Assembly (NCBI GenBank): GCA_040902225.1
Contig: JBBDXT010000004.1
Span: forward strand, 116,060-180,059
Direction of reading: 5' to 3'
Source of the DNA: Chloroflexota bacterium
GTDB taxonomy: Bacteria > Chloroflexota > Limnocylindria > QHBO01
DNA: 64,000 bases
Below the pieces are notes generated by a model. The model worked only from the letters and a program-made list of their open reading frames with translations. It made no database searches and was not told where the DNA came from. The translations under genes and the position numbers were made by a program. Below, piece after piece: positions 44,755-52,535 of the stretch (within the stretch, counting starts at the first letter, position 1; the number at the start of each line of letters is the position of its first letter).

Positions 44755-45531
44755 GTGCACCGCAGATTCGCACCGGTCATGGTCGCCGTGCTTGCCGTGC
44801 TGGCGGCTTGCCAGAGCACACCGGCGATCACCGACCCGGTCGAGATCATCACCCAGGGTCTCGACGCCACGGCCGACCTGAAGAGCCTCCACATCTCGCT
44901 CGCGCTGGACGGGAGCTTCACGGTGCCCGATGGCGGCGGCACGTTCAACCTCGATTCGACCAGCCTGGAGGCCGACGTCGACATCGAGGCCAAGAGCGTT
45001 CGTGCAACCCTGGCCGTGCCTGCCTTCCTCAACCTGACGGCGGACGTGATCGTCATCGGCCAGGACGTCTGGTTCAGGACGAGCCTCGGCGGCACCAAGT
45101 GGTTCCATCAGACGAACGACATGATGGGCAGCCCATCGCCATCGGCCTCGCTCGATCCCCAGGTGATGATCGACAACGTGAAGGAGGCGCTGGCGAAGGA
45201 GGGCGTGGTAACCAAGAAGCTCGCCGACGTGGCCTGCGGTGACCGCCAGTGCTACCAGGTCAGCGTTTCAGCGCCATCGGCGCTGATGACCGACGCCGGC
45301 GCGGTTGCATCCCTCGATCCGTCGACGATCTTCGGCGACGCGCTGGTGATCAACCTGCTCTTCGACCGCGAGAAGCTGTGGCTGACCGAGGTCTCGACCA
45401 GCGTCGACAGCGAGACGGTGGGGACCATCAGCGCCACCCTGAGCTTCAGCAACTTCGACGAGGCCGTGGACTTCAGCCCGCCGCCCTCTCCCGAGGTCAC
45501 CGAAGGGGAGTTCACGATCCCGGGGCTGTAG
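44755..45531 (+). CDS. LppX/LprG-like lipoprotein
   Basis: 258 residues. GTG start with an AGGAGG sequence five bases before it. Signal peptide with lipobox VLAAC, then an LppX_LprAFG-type half-barrel domain: DLKSLHISLALDGSF, TLAVPAFLNLTADVIVIGQ, VWFRTSLGGTKWF. Members shuttle lipids or lipoglycans to the cell surface in actinobacteria. Here the substrate is unknown. Two cysteines (CGDRQC) in the middle may form a disulfide. Confidence 0.78.
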   Translation: MHRRFAPVMVAVLAVLAACQSTPAITDPVEIITQGLDATADLKSLHISLALDGSFTVPDGGGTFNLDSTSLEADVDIEAKSVRATLAVPAFLNLTADVIVIGQDVWFRTSLGGTKWFHQTNDMMGSPSPSASLDPQVMIDNVKEALAKEGVVTKKLADVACGDRQCYQVSVSAPSALMTDAGAVASLDPSTIFGDALVINLLFDREKLWLTEVSTSVDSETVGTISATLSFSNFDEAVDFSPPPSPEVTEGEFTIPGL

Positions 45532-45534
45532 CGC

Positions 45535-46287
45535 CTAGTTCGCGGCGTCCAGGGCGCGCTCGAGCTCACGAAGCCGACGAGCCTCGGTGGCGATGATCTG
45601 GATGCATGCACACGACTTCTCCGCCAACCCGTCGTGGCTGGCGATGCTGATCTGCCCCCGGGCGTAGTGGACCAGACCTGCGTCCTTGAACTGGCGCATC
45701 ACGACTGACAGTCCCGGACGCCGTACGCCGATCATCTGGGCCAGGAATTCCTGCGTTACGTGGAACGGCTTCTCGTCGACGCGTTCGTCGACCTGGAGCA
45801 GCCAGCGGGCCGCCCGTTGGTCGAGCCGATGCATCCGATTGCACAGGATCAGCTGCGCCATCGTCACCATCACGACCTGGGCATGCCGCTGCAGCAGTCG
45901 CACCAGCGTGCCACCGCGCGGCAGCTCACCCACCAGCACCTCGGATCGCATCCTCACGCCAGTGAGCGGCACCTGGACGATGGTGCGAACCGGCGACTGA
46001 CCGGTGCCCAGGAAGACGGGGAGGCCCGTCATACCCTCCCGCCCGATCATGGCCGTGTCGACCGACTCGCCACCTTCGTCAAGTGCCACGATGGAGGCGA
46101 CGCCACTCGTCGGAAAATAGACGAACTCGATCTGCTCGTTGGCCGATTCGAGTTCGGCCGAGCGTTCGAGGCGCACAGGTTCGAGCGCGGTCCGGATGCG
46201 ATCGAACTCGTCGTCCGCCAGCCCACGCAGCAGGAGGTTGGCTCGAGGGTCGACGGTCGGTGGGTCAGGGTGGGAGTTGTTTCGCAT
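45535..46287 (-). CDS. Crp/Fnr-family transcription regulator
   Basis: 250 residues. N-terminal cNMP-type beta-roll (EFVYFPTSGVASIVALDEGG) lacking the canonical arginine-serine phosphate cassette of CRP, and a C-terminal winged helix with VTQEFLAQMIGVRRPGLSVVMRQF as recognition region. No iron-sulfur cysteines are arranged as in FNR, so the signal is unknown. A 5-bp inverted repeat in its own upstream region (46314-46331) is a candidate operator. Confidence 0.85.
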   Translation of the reverse strand: MRNNSHPDPPTVDPRANLLLRGLADDEFDRIRTALEPVRLERSAELESANEQIEFVYFPTSGVASIVALDEGGESVDTAMIGREGMTGLPVFLGTGQSPVRTIVQVPLTGVRMRSEVLVGELPRGGTLVRLLQRHAQVVMVTMAQLILCNRMHRLDQRAARWLLQVDERVDEKPFHVTQEFLAQMIGVRRPGLSVVMRQFKDAGLVHYARGQISIASHDGLAEKSCACIQIIATEARRLRELERALDAAN

Positions 46288-46313
46288 GACGACCCATTGT
46301 CTCCCTACCGTAT

Positions 46314-46331
46314 GTCTGAAAGCGTACAGAC
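46314..46331. promoter_or_regulatory. Candidate Crp/Fnr-type operator
   Basis: GTCTG, eight bases, CAGAC, within the larger partly symmetric TATGTC ... GACATA. It lies between the divergent Crp/Fnr-type and PAS-protein genes, 27 bases before the regulator's start. Confidence 0.4.
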
Positions 46332-46475
46332 GACATATGAGACATTGGCATCCTCGAACCCGCGATGAGTGTGTCAGACCGATTGCAGAATTTGTTCCGT
46401 GAGATGCCCATGGCCCGTAACTTGTTGCTTCGAACGTTCGGCCGCAGCACCCCGCGGCTCGGTCAGGCCTAGAGC

Positions 46476-46976
46476 ATGGCCAAGCGTCCGGCTGCCGAGG
46501 CCGTGATCAGCCTCGACCCAAACGGCCGATACATCAGCGCCAACAAGCCCGCCCTTCAGCTCTTCGGCGTCACGCTTGCCGAGCTGCGCGCCTCGCCGCC
46601 GGACCGATTTGCGATCCGGCCCACGAATCAGTCCGAGCGGGCCGCGTTGCGGGCCGAGTGGGAATCGGCCGGCTCACGGCCGCTGGTCGGCACGGCCGGG
46701 CTGAAGCGTGCCGACGGGACGACGATTCGGATCTCGTATGCGATCGAGACCGCCCGTCCGGGATTTCGCGCTCGCCTGTGGCAGGTCGACGGATCTCCGG
46801 AAGCGCCGCCAACCGTCTTTTCGGTTGGGAGCGTCCTTCGCGAGTGGCGTGCCGCCGAACGAAACCTGGCTGAGCTCGTGCCGGGCACGCCAGAATGGAG
46901 GCGGATCCTGGGTGAGATCGAGCTGCTGCGGGACAGGTACCACGAGCTCTTCAAGTCGGTCAAGCCCCAGGCCTGA
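46476..46976 (+). CDS. Stand-alone PAS-domain protein
   Basis: 166 residues. A PAS fold is suggested by AVISLDPNGRYISANKPALQLFGVTLAELR and by the later strand pair GTAGLKRADGTTIRISYAIE; the C-terminal 55 residues form a helix (ELVPGTPEWRRILGEIELLR). No kinase, cyclase or DNA-binding domain follows, so it may bind a ligand and act on a partner, possibly the divergently encoded Crp-type regulator. ATG start; GGTCAGG upstream is a weak ribosome site. Confidence 0.7.
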   Translation: MAKRPAAEAVISLDPNGRYISANKPALQLFGVTLAELRASPPDRFAIRPTNQSERAALRAEWESAGSRPLVGTAGLKRADGTTIRISYAIETARPGFRARLWQVDGSPEAPPTVFSVGSVLREWRAAERNLAELVPGTPEWRRILGEIELLRDRYHELFKSVKPQA

Positions 46977-47055
46977 CCGTCAGACCTCCCGAATCAGCCC
47001 ACCAGCTCCGCGCGGCTGTCACCTTTTGGAGCCGATCCCTCCCTGTATAGGCATA

Positions 47056-47535
47056 GTGACGACCATCGTGGCTCCCGTCGCGGCTGCTGGCGAGATTGAG
47101 GCGGTCTACCGCCAGGACGGCGATCGCCTGTGGCGGGCGCTGTACGCCTTCGCCGGCGACGAGGACGTGGCCTCCGACGCGGTGGCCGAGGCGTTTGCCC
47201 AGGCGCTGCGCCGAGGCTCGGAGATCAGAGATGCACGCAGCTGGGTGTGGCGCTCAGCCTTCCGGCTGGCTGCCGGCGACCTGAAGCGCCAGTCCAGCCT
47301 CGCCCACGGACCGATCCCCGAGGGCGCCTTTCACGATGCGCACGCCGATGAGCAACTGCTCGTCGCGCTCCAGGGCCTCACCCCGCAGCAGCGCGCCGTG
47401 ATCGTGCTGCACTACTACGCCGACTGCCCGGTGCGCGAGATCGCGCGCCGCACCGGTATCAATCCGCTTGCCGTGCGCGCTCATCTGAGCCGCGGGCGCA
47501 AGCATCTCGGCGTCCTGCTGGGTGACGAGCGATGA
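47056..47535 (+). CDS. ECF-type RNA polymerase sigma factor A
   Basis: 159 residues. Region 2 (AVYRQDGDRLWRALYAFAGD and onward, with DVASDAVAEAFAQALRR) and region 4 (LTPQQRAVIVLHYYADCPVREIARRTG) are present. The linker is short as in ECF sigma factors. GTG start; TATAGG at 47046-47051 ends four bases before it. Its stop overlaps the membrane-bound kelch protein (ATGA), which occupies the position of an anti-sigma factor. A longer in-frame extension runs through the PAS gene and is shadow. Confidence 0.85.
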   Translation: MTTIVAPVAAAGEIEAVYRQDGDRLWRALYAFAGDEDVASDAVAEAFAQALRRGSEIRDARSWVWRSAFRLAAGDLKRQSSLAHGPIPEGAFHDAHADEQLLVALQGLTPQQRAVIVLHYYADCPVREIARRTGINPLAVRAHLSRGRKHLGVLLGDER

Positions 47536-48875
47536 CCGATCTGCACACCCGTTTCCGCACGCTCGACAGCTTGTCGGCGCCCAACCTCTGGTATGACATC
47601 GAGGAGCGAGCCATGGCCATGCAGCCCACCCGTCGGCGCAGTCCCTTCGTCCTGATCGCCGTCATGCTGCTGCTGGTGCTGGCCATCGGCGGAGCAGTGC
47701 TGGTCGGGTCAGGCATCGTCAAGCTCCCGGTGAGCGTTGATGCCTCGGCGAGTCCTTCATCGGCACCTTCTTCGTCGGCGCAGGAGTCGATCGCAGCATC
47801 CTCGAGTCCGGCCGAGCAGGTCGCGGCATCGTGGACCGCCACGGGGGCGATGCTCGAAGCGCGCACCAGCTACACGGCCACTCCGCTGCTCGATGGCACG
47901 GTGCTGGTGGCGGGCGGTGTGGGCGCTGATACCAGCGACTTCTTTGCGAACATCCTGGCCTCCGCCGAGCTGTACGACCCCAGCACCGGGCAATGGACTG
48001 CCACCGGGGCGATGCTCGGGGTGCGCACCGGTCACACGGCAACGCTGCTGCCCGATGGCAAGGTGCTGGTGGTGGGCGGGGGAAGCAGCAGCGACGGCGA
48101 CGGCGGCCCCCTGTCCTCGGCTGAACTGTATGACCCGGCCACCGGGTCGTGGACCGCCACCGGCAGCACGATCGGGGCTGGCCCCGGTCGCACGGCCACC
48201 CTCCTGAATAACGGCGAGGTCCTCGTCACGGGTGGATCCCAAGGTAACTTCGAACCGGTGGCCTTCGCCGAGCTGTACGACCCCAGCACCGGGTCCTGGT
48301 CGGCGACCGCGGACATGGTCGAGGCTCGCTCCGGCCATACGGCCACGCGGCTGCTCGATGGCAAGGTGCTCGTGACAGGCAGCGGCACCGAACTGGCCCC
48401 TGCAGAGCTGTATGACCCCAACACCGGGCAGTGGACTGCCACCGGGAGCATGGGCGGGATCTTCATCGGTCACACGGCCACGCTGCTGTTGGATGGCAAG
48501 GTGCTGGTGGCGGGCGGCATGGCCGGCACGGGCGCGCTCGCCTCCGCCGAGCTGTACGACCCCAGCACCGGGCAATGGACTGCTACCGGGGTCATGCTCG
48601 AGGCTCGCCTCTTCCACACGGCAACGCCGTTGCCCGGTGGCAAGGTGCTGGTGGCGGGCGGCACCAACAGCGTGATCGACGGAGGAGTGGCCTCCGTATC
48701 CGCTGAGCTATTCGACCCCGGCATCGGCTCCTGGACTGCCACCGCGGGGATGCTCGAGGCTCACGGGGGTCCGGCCACGCTGCTGGGCGATGGCACGGTG
48801 CTCGTGGCGGGCGGCGCTGGCAGCAGCGGCTACTTGGCCTCGGCCGAGCTCTACGACCCGGGCAGCGGGAACTGA
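47532..48875 (+). CDS. Membrane-anchored kelch beta-propeller, putative sigma-factor partner
   Basis: 447 residues: about 37 cytoplasmic residues, one transmembrane helix near 38-58, a Ser/Ala-rich spacer, and seven kelch-type repeats of about 45-55 residues. Each repeat begins WTATG and holds HTATLL-DGKVLVAGG and SAELYDP-TG. The repeats are also similar at DNA level. Cytoplasmic tail, single helix and outside sensor is the topology of membrane anti-sigma factors, but the tail shows no zinc motif. Translation is coupled to the sigma gene. Confidence 0.8.
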   Translation: MTDLHTRFRTLDSLSAPNLWYDIEERAMAMQPTRRRSPFVLIAVMLLLVLAIGGAVLVGSGIVKLPVSVDASASPSSAPSSSAQESIAASSSPAEQVAASWTATGAMLEARTSYTATPLLDGTVLVAGGVGADTSDFFANILASAELYDPSTGQWTATGAMLGVRTGHTATLLPDGKVLVVGGGSSSDGDGGPLSSAELYDPATGSWTATGSTIGAGPGRTATLLNNGEVLVTGGSQGNFEPVAFAELYDPSTGSWSATADMVEARSGHTATRLLDGKVLVTGSGTELAPAELYDPNTGQWTATGSMGGIFIGHTATLLLDGKVLVAGGMAGTGALASAELYDPSTGQWTATGVMLEARLFHTATPLPGGKVLVAGGTNSVIDGGVASVSAELFDPGIGSWTATAGMLEAHGGPATLLGDGTVLVAGGAGSSGYLASAELYDPGSGN

Positions 48876-49230
48876 TCTGCGCGAACGACCCCGACAGGGG
48901 GAACTGATCGGTCGCGCTCGGGACGGGATGGGGGTGGTGGTCCGTGTCTCACAGTATGCGAACCAGCCGACCGGCGTGGTATCCCGCCTCTTGCCGCTCC
49001 AGGAGCCCCATGTGGTCGCTTCGAGATCTGGTCGGCTCTAGCGGACTTGACCCGGCGAACCACGTGCCGAACCGTCCTCCCGGTGGCGGTCGCTGCAGCA
49101 CTCGCAGCTTAGAACGCGACCTCCCACCAGAATGACCATGCCGCTAAGGACGTCAGGGTGAAAGACGGAACCTTCTGATCGCGGCCCGCCACTATGTAAG
49201 CACAACACCGTTCCGAGAAGCCCGAATCAG
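48876..49230. other. 355-base intergenic region between two sigma-factor modules
   Basis: Contains one copy of a 28-base repeat (48935-48962). Just before the second sigma gene there is a GGAACC at 49167-49172, the typical -35 element of ECF-dependent promoters, with CGGAAC (49166-49171) mirrored by GTTCCG (49210-49215), so that module may be self-regulated. No coding frame is convincing. Confidence 0.5.
48935..48962 (+). repeat. 28-base direct repeat, copy 1
   Basis: Starts TGGTGGTCCGTG and ends CACAGTATGCGAA; identical to 55157-55184 over 28 bases and in the same orientation. Flanks diverge immediately. Both copies are intergenic and 6.2 kb apart. Confidence 0.85.
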
Positions 49231-49776
49231 ATGGACCGGCGAGATCTCGTTGAGCGCGCCCGACGCGGAGACCATGACGCCTTCGCGCAGCTGACTGCCG
49301 CCGATCTCGGCCGTCTCTACGGGGCTGCGCACCTCCTGCTGGGCCAGACGGAGCCGGCGCAGGATGCGGTGCAGGACACGCTGCTCGAAGCATGGCGTGG
49401 CCTCCCCAGTTTGCGTGACGCATCCAGATACGACGCCTGGGTGCATCGGCTCCTCGTCCGGAGTTGCTATCGACAGCGCAAATGGAACCATCCCTCGGAC
49501 TCGGCCTTCGGTCGCGACCGGACAACCGACGGAGCCTTTGACGCAGTGGAGGACCGCGAGCAGCTCGAGCGTGGCTTCCGCCGGCTGCCGGCCGAGCAGC
49601 GTGCCGTCCTGGTGATGCGGTTCTACCTGGACCTCTCCCTCGCCGATGTCGCCGCGAGCCTTGGGTTGCCGGAAGGGACCGTCAAGTCACGGATTCATCG
49701 AGGCCTGGCGTCGCTGCGCGCCGCCCTGGAGGCTGATGCCCGTCATCCGTACCGCCTGCCGGAGGGATTGATCTGA
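49231..49776 (+). CDS. ECF-type RNA polymerase sigma factor B
   Basis: 181 residues, SigE-like: region 2 with DAVQDTLLEAWRGLPSLRDA, a DYAWVHRL-like stretch (YDAWVHRLLVRSCYRQ), and region 4 with LPAEQRAVLVMRFYLDLSLADVAASLGLPEGTVKSRIHRGL. A GGAACC box lies about 60 bases upstream. It overlaps the following beta-propeller gene by one base. It resembles module A in layout, but the sequences are well diverged, so this is not a recent tandem copy. Confidence 0.9.
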   Translation: MDRRDLVERARRGDHDAFAQLTAADLGRLYGAAHLLLGQTEPAQDAVQDTLLEAWRGLPSLRDASRYDAWVHRLLVRSCYRQRKWNHPSDSAFGRDRTTDGAFDAVEDREQLERGFRRLPAEQRAVLVMRFYLDLSLADVAASLGLPEGTVKSRIHRGLASLRAALEADARHPYRLPEGLI

Positions 49777-51059
49777 TGACCCGGTCTGTCGACCTTGAGT
49801 CCGCGCTGCGCCAGTGGATGGACGCCGAAGCGCCGCAAGCGCCGCCCGACGACCTGCTGACTGCAGTCCTCTCCCGGACCGCCGACACGCGCCAGCGTCC
49901 CGCGTGGCTGCCACGCCTCGATCTGCCCCTGATCCCAACCGCGCGGCTCCGGATGGTATGGCTGCTCGCGCTCATCCTGCTCCTCGTCGTGGCAATGGCC
50001 GGTGCCCTGGTAGTGGGGTCGCCGCGGATCGTCCCGACGTCGGTCCAGAACGGGCTCATCGCGTTCATCGGCGTGGGAGCCGGCGAGAGCACCTGGTCCG
50101 AGGACGGTCGCGGCTCGGACGTCTACCTCGTCGCCCCGGACGGCACCGGCCTGACCCGGCTGACCGAGACGACCGAGGTCGAGTGGGGTCCGGCCTGGTC
50201 ATCCGACGGCACGCGTCTCGCCTTCATCCGGGAACTGACGGCGGGCGGTCGTCCACCTGAAGGCGTGGACTGCGAAGCCGATCCCGCTGCCTGCGAGCGC
50301 GGCACACCCGGCCAGTACGCTGTCGTCGTCACGAGCGCCGCCCCCGGAACCGAGCGCGTCGTGTTCCAGTCGGCTGGTGTGATCAACTCACTCGTCTGGT
50401 CACCCGACGGAACGCACCTCTCCTTCGTCAACGAGAACTCGGGCGGACTGCTGGCTCTCGATGTGGCCACGGGCAGCACGCGGCTCGTCGTTCCGGAAAG
50501 CTATGACGTGGCGGCCTGGGCGCCGGACGGGACTCGGCTGGTGGCCCAGGGCGTTGCCGACCCGTCGGGTGCCGATCTCTACCTCGTGTTCATCGATGAC
50601 CGCGAGCCGATCCGCCTCACCCGCGACGAGGGCTACGAGGGGTGGCCGGCCTGGTCGCCGGATGGCGACCGCATCGCCTTCAGCTTCGACCCGGACGGGA
50701 GCGCCCGGGCCCATCGTGTCGAGCTCATGGCCGCCGACGGCAGCGGGCGATCGGTCCTGGCGGAGGAGGCCTACGGCCCGGCATGGTCGCCGGACGGCGC
50801 CCTCATCGCCTTCGTCAAGACATTCGGTGATCCGACCGGACGTTCGAACGAGGTGTGGGTGATGGCACCCGACGGCAGCGGTCAGCGCAAGCTGGCGGAT
50901 GAAGGAGGTCGCCTCCGCTGGTCTCCAGACGGTGAACTCGTGTTCTGGGGGACCTGGTCAGTCCGCCCTGACGGGTCGGGGCTGACGAGGCTGCCCACCG
51001 GCGGAGTGCCACTCTCCGAGGGCTTGGCCGATGTCGACTGGCAGGCGATCCGGCCGTAG
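49776..51059 (+). CDS. Membrane-anchored TolB-like beta-propeller, putative anti-sigma partner
   Basis: 427 residues: about 60 cytoplasmic residues with a helix (LESALRQWMDAEAP), a transmembrane helix near 63-85, then an extracytoplasmic propeller of about six PD40/WD40-like repeats, each with WSPDG-xx-IAF or AWSSDGTRLAF and DLYLV-type strands. The N-terminus has no HxxxCxxC zinc anti-sigma motif. The combination sigma factor plus propeller repeats the arrangement at 47056-48875. Confidence 0.82.
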   Translation: MTRSVDLESALRQWMDAEAPQAPPDDLLTAVLSRTADTRQRPAWLPRLDLPLIPTARLRMVWLLALILLLVVAMAGALVVGSPRIVPTSVQNGLIAFIGVGAGESTWSEDGRGSDVYLVAPDGTGLTRLTETTEVEWGPAWSSDGTRLAFIRELTAGGRPPEGVDCEADPAACERGTPGQYAVVVTSAAPGTERVVFQSAGVINSLVWSPDGTHLSFVNENSGGLLALDVATGSTRLVVPESYDVAAWAPDGTRLVAQGVADPSGADLYLVFIDDREPIRLTRDEGYEGWPAWSPDGDRIAFSFDPDGSARAHRVELMAADGSGRSVLAEEAYGPAWSPDGALIAFVKTFGDPTGRSNEVWVMAPDGSGQRKLADEGGRLRWSPDGELVFWGTWSVRPDGSGLTRLPTGGVPLSEGLADVDWQAIRP

Positions 51060-51566
51060 GTCACCACAGGGAGTCCTCTCCCCTGGACCCCCGCCATCGA
51101 AGAACCGCTCGCGGCGAGGCCCGCCATCTTTCAACAGCTCGGGCTCCGCTTCCGCAGCGAGCTCGCGCTGCTCCTCAGCGGCATCGAAGACGGCCCGTCG
51201 AACGCGCCCAAGGCCCGCCAGCGTTCACGCGCAAATGCTTGACATGCAAGAGGTCACTGGTTCGAGTCCAGTGTCGCCCACCATAACGACCTCTAGCCGC
51301 GCCGGGAGTGCCAGCACGAGGCCCCGGCGCTCTGCGTAGTCCGTTCGGGTGCGCCGAAATGACCACTTTTCGGGACGGGTCATCGCTTGTGGGTGACCGG
51401 GTGCCAAACCTCGGGTCAGGGTGGCCCGCCCTTTCGGGGCGTCGCCCTAGTGTTTTCCAGATTACCGATCGCCGCGGCTGGATCGGTTTCTGGTGTCCGT
51501 GGGACGTGCGTGATCCGCCCCGGTTCCGCGGATGGCGGGCCGCGATTGCGGCTAGACTCGCCCCCG
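51060..51566. other. 507-base non-coding stretch with a tRNA fragment
   Basis: Holds the truncated tRNA-Val 3' half (51236-51283) and, at its right end, TAGACT (51553-51558), a probable leaderless promoter for the GH130 gene. The antisense frame that appears to encode MVGDTGLEPVTS is the reverse complement of the tRNA fragment. Otherwise I see nothing certain. Confidence 0.6.
51236..51283 (+). pseudogene. tRNA-Val(GAC) 3' fragment, candidate attachment-site scar
   Basis: Runs from the anticodon stem through an intact loop TTGACAT, GCAAG, the variable region, a perfect T arm (ACTGG-TTCGAGT-CCAGT), GTCGCCC, A73 and CCA. The 5' half is missing: the bases at the expected 5' end cannot pair with GTCGCCC and the 5' anticodon strand reads AATGC instead of CTTGC. 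Breakage in the anticodon stem with an exact 3' end is the usual scar of integrases that use tRNA genes as attB. No integrase gene lies in the window. Confidence 0.8.
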
Positions 51567-52535
51567 ATGCTGGCCCGCGGATCGCTCTTCCGACGACATC
51601 CACGCAACCCGATCATCAGCGCTGCCGATCTGGCCTACCCAGCGAACACCGTCTTCAACCCGGGAGCGGCGGCGGTCGACGGCCAGACGGTCCTGCTCAT
51701 CCGGGTCGAGGACCTGCGCGGCATGAGCCACCTGACGGTCGCGCGCAGCCCGAATGGCGTCGACGACTGGCGGATCGACGCGGAGCCGAGCCTGCGCTCT
51801 GCGCCCGATCGCCATCCGGAGGAGCTGTGGGGCATCGAGGACCCCAGGCTGACCTGGCTGGAGGAGGAGCAGGCGTGGGCCGTCGCCTACACCGCATACA
51901 GCCAGACTGGCCCGCTGGTCTCGCTGGCGCTGACTAATGACTTCCGGACATTTCGCCGCCTGGGCGCGGTCCTGCCGCCCGAAAACAAGGACGCCGCGCT
52001 CTTTCCACGGCGCTTCGACGGTCGCTGGGCGATCATTCATCGACCCACGCCGTTGGGCGGGAAGGCAAGCATGTGGATCTCCTATTCGCCGGATCTACGT
52101 CATTGGGGCGAGATGACCCTGCTGCTCGAGGCCCGAGAGGGCGCCTGGTGGGACGCCCGCAAGATTGGGCTCGGTCCACCGCCGCTGGAGACCGCGGAGG
52201 GTTGGCTGGTTATGTACCACGGGGTTCATCAGACGGCGGCCGGCGGGCTGTACCGAGTCGGGCTGGCGCTCTTGGACCTCGCCGATCCGCGCGTGGTCCT
52301 GCGACGCAGCGACGAATGGGTGATGGGCCCGAGCGAGCCCTACGAGCGTGACGGTGATGTGGGGGGCGTCGTCTTTCCGTGCGGCTGGCTGCTCGATGCA
52401 GCCTCCGACCAGCTGCGCGTCTATTACGGCGCCGCGGACAGCGCGGTCGCTCTGGCGACCGCCAGCCTGTCCGAGGTGCTCGACTATCTGCGCGATTGCC
52501 CAGCGCCTGAGCGCCGAAGCGCTCTTGCGGGTTAG
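51567..52535 (+). CDS. GH130 family glycoside phosphorylase/hydrolase
   Basis: 322 residues, five-bladed propeller of GH130. RHPRNPIISAADL at the start, VFNPGAAAVDG, LLIRVEDLRGMSHL (acid/substrate region), WGIEDPRLTWLE, a KDAALFPRRFDG block and GWLVMYHGVH follow the family order. Characterised relatives phosphorolyse beta-mannosides or act on mannans. The convergent neighbour is a glycosyltransferase, so the pair may build and recycle a mannose-type glycan. ATG at 51567 follows TAGACT by eight bases, suggesting a leaderless message. Confidence 0.87.
   Translation: MLARGSLFRRHPRNPIISAADLAYPANTVFNPGAAAVDGQTVLLIRVEDLRGMSHLTVARSPNGVDDWRIDAEPSLRSAPDRHPEELWGIEDPRLTWLEEEQAWAVAYTAYSQTGPLVSLALTNDFRTFRRLGAVLPPENKDAALFPRRFDGRWAIIHRPTPLGGKASMWISYSPDLRHWGEMTLLLEAREGAWWDARKIGLGPPPLETAEGWLVMYHGVHQTAAGGLYRVGLALLDLADPRVVLRRSDEWVMGPSEPYERDGDVGGVVFPCGWLLDAASDQLRVYYGAADSAVALATASLSEVLDYLRDCPAPERRSALAG

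Noticed and set aside
51208-51283. A full-length tRNA-Val
   Set aside because: The 5' acceptor, D arm and 5' anticodon strand cannot be formed from the bases present, so only the 3' half is a tRNA relic.
51225-51407. Apparent protein ending in VGDTGLEPVTS on the minus strand
   Set aside because: It is the reverse complement of the tRNA-Val fragment; this string is a well-known artefact of translating tRNA genes.
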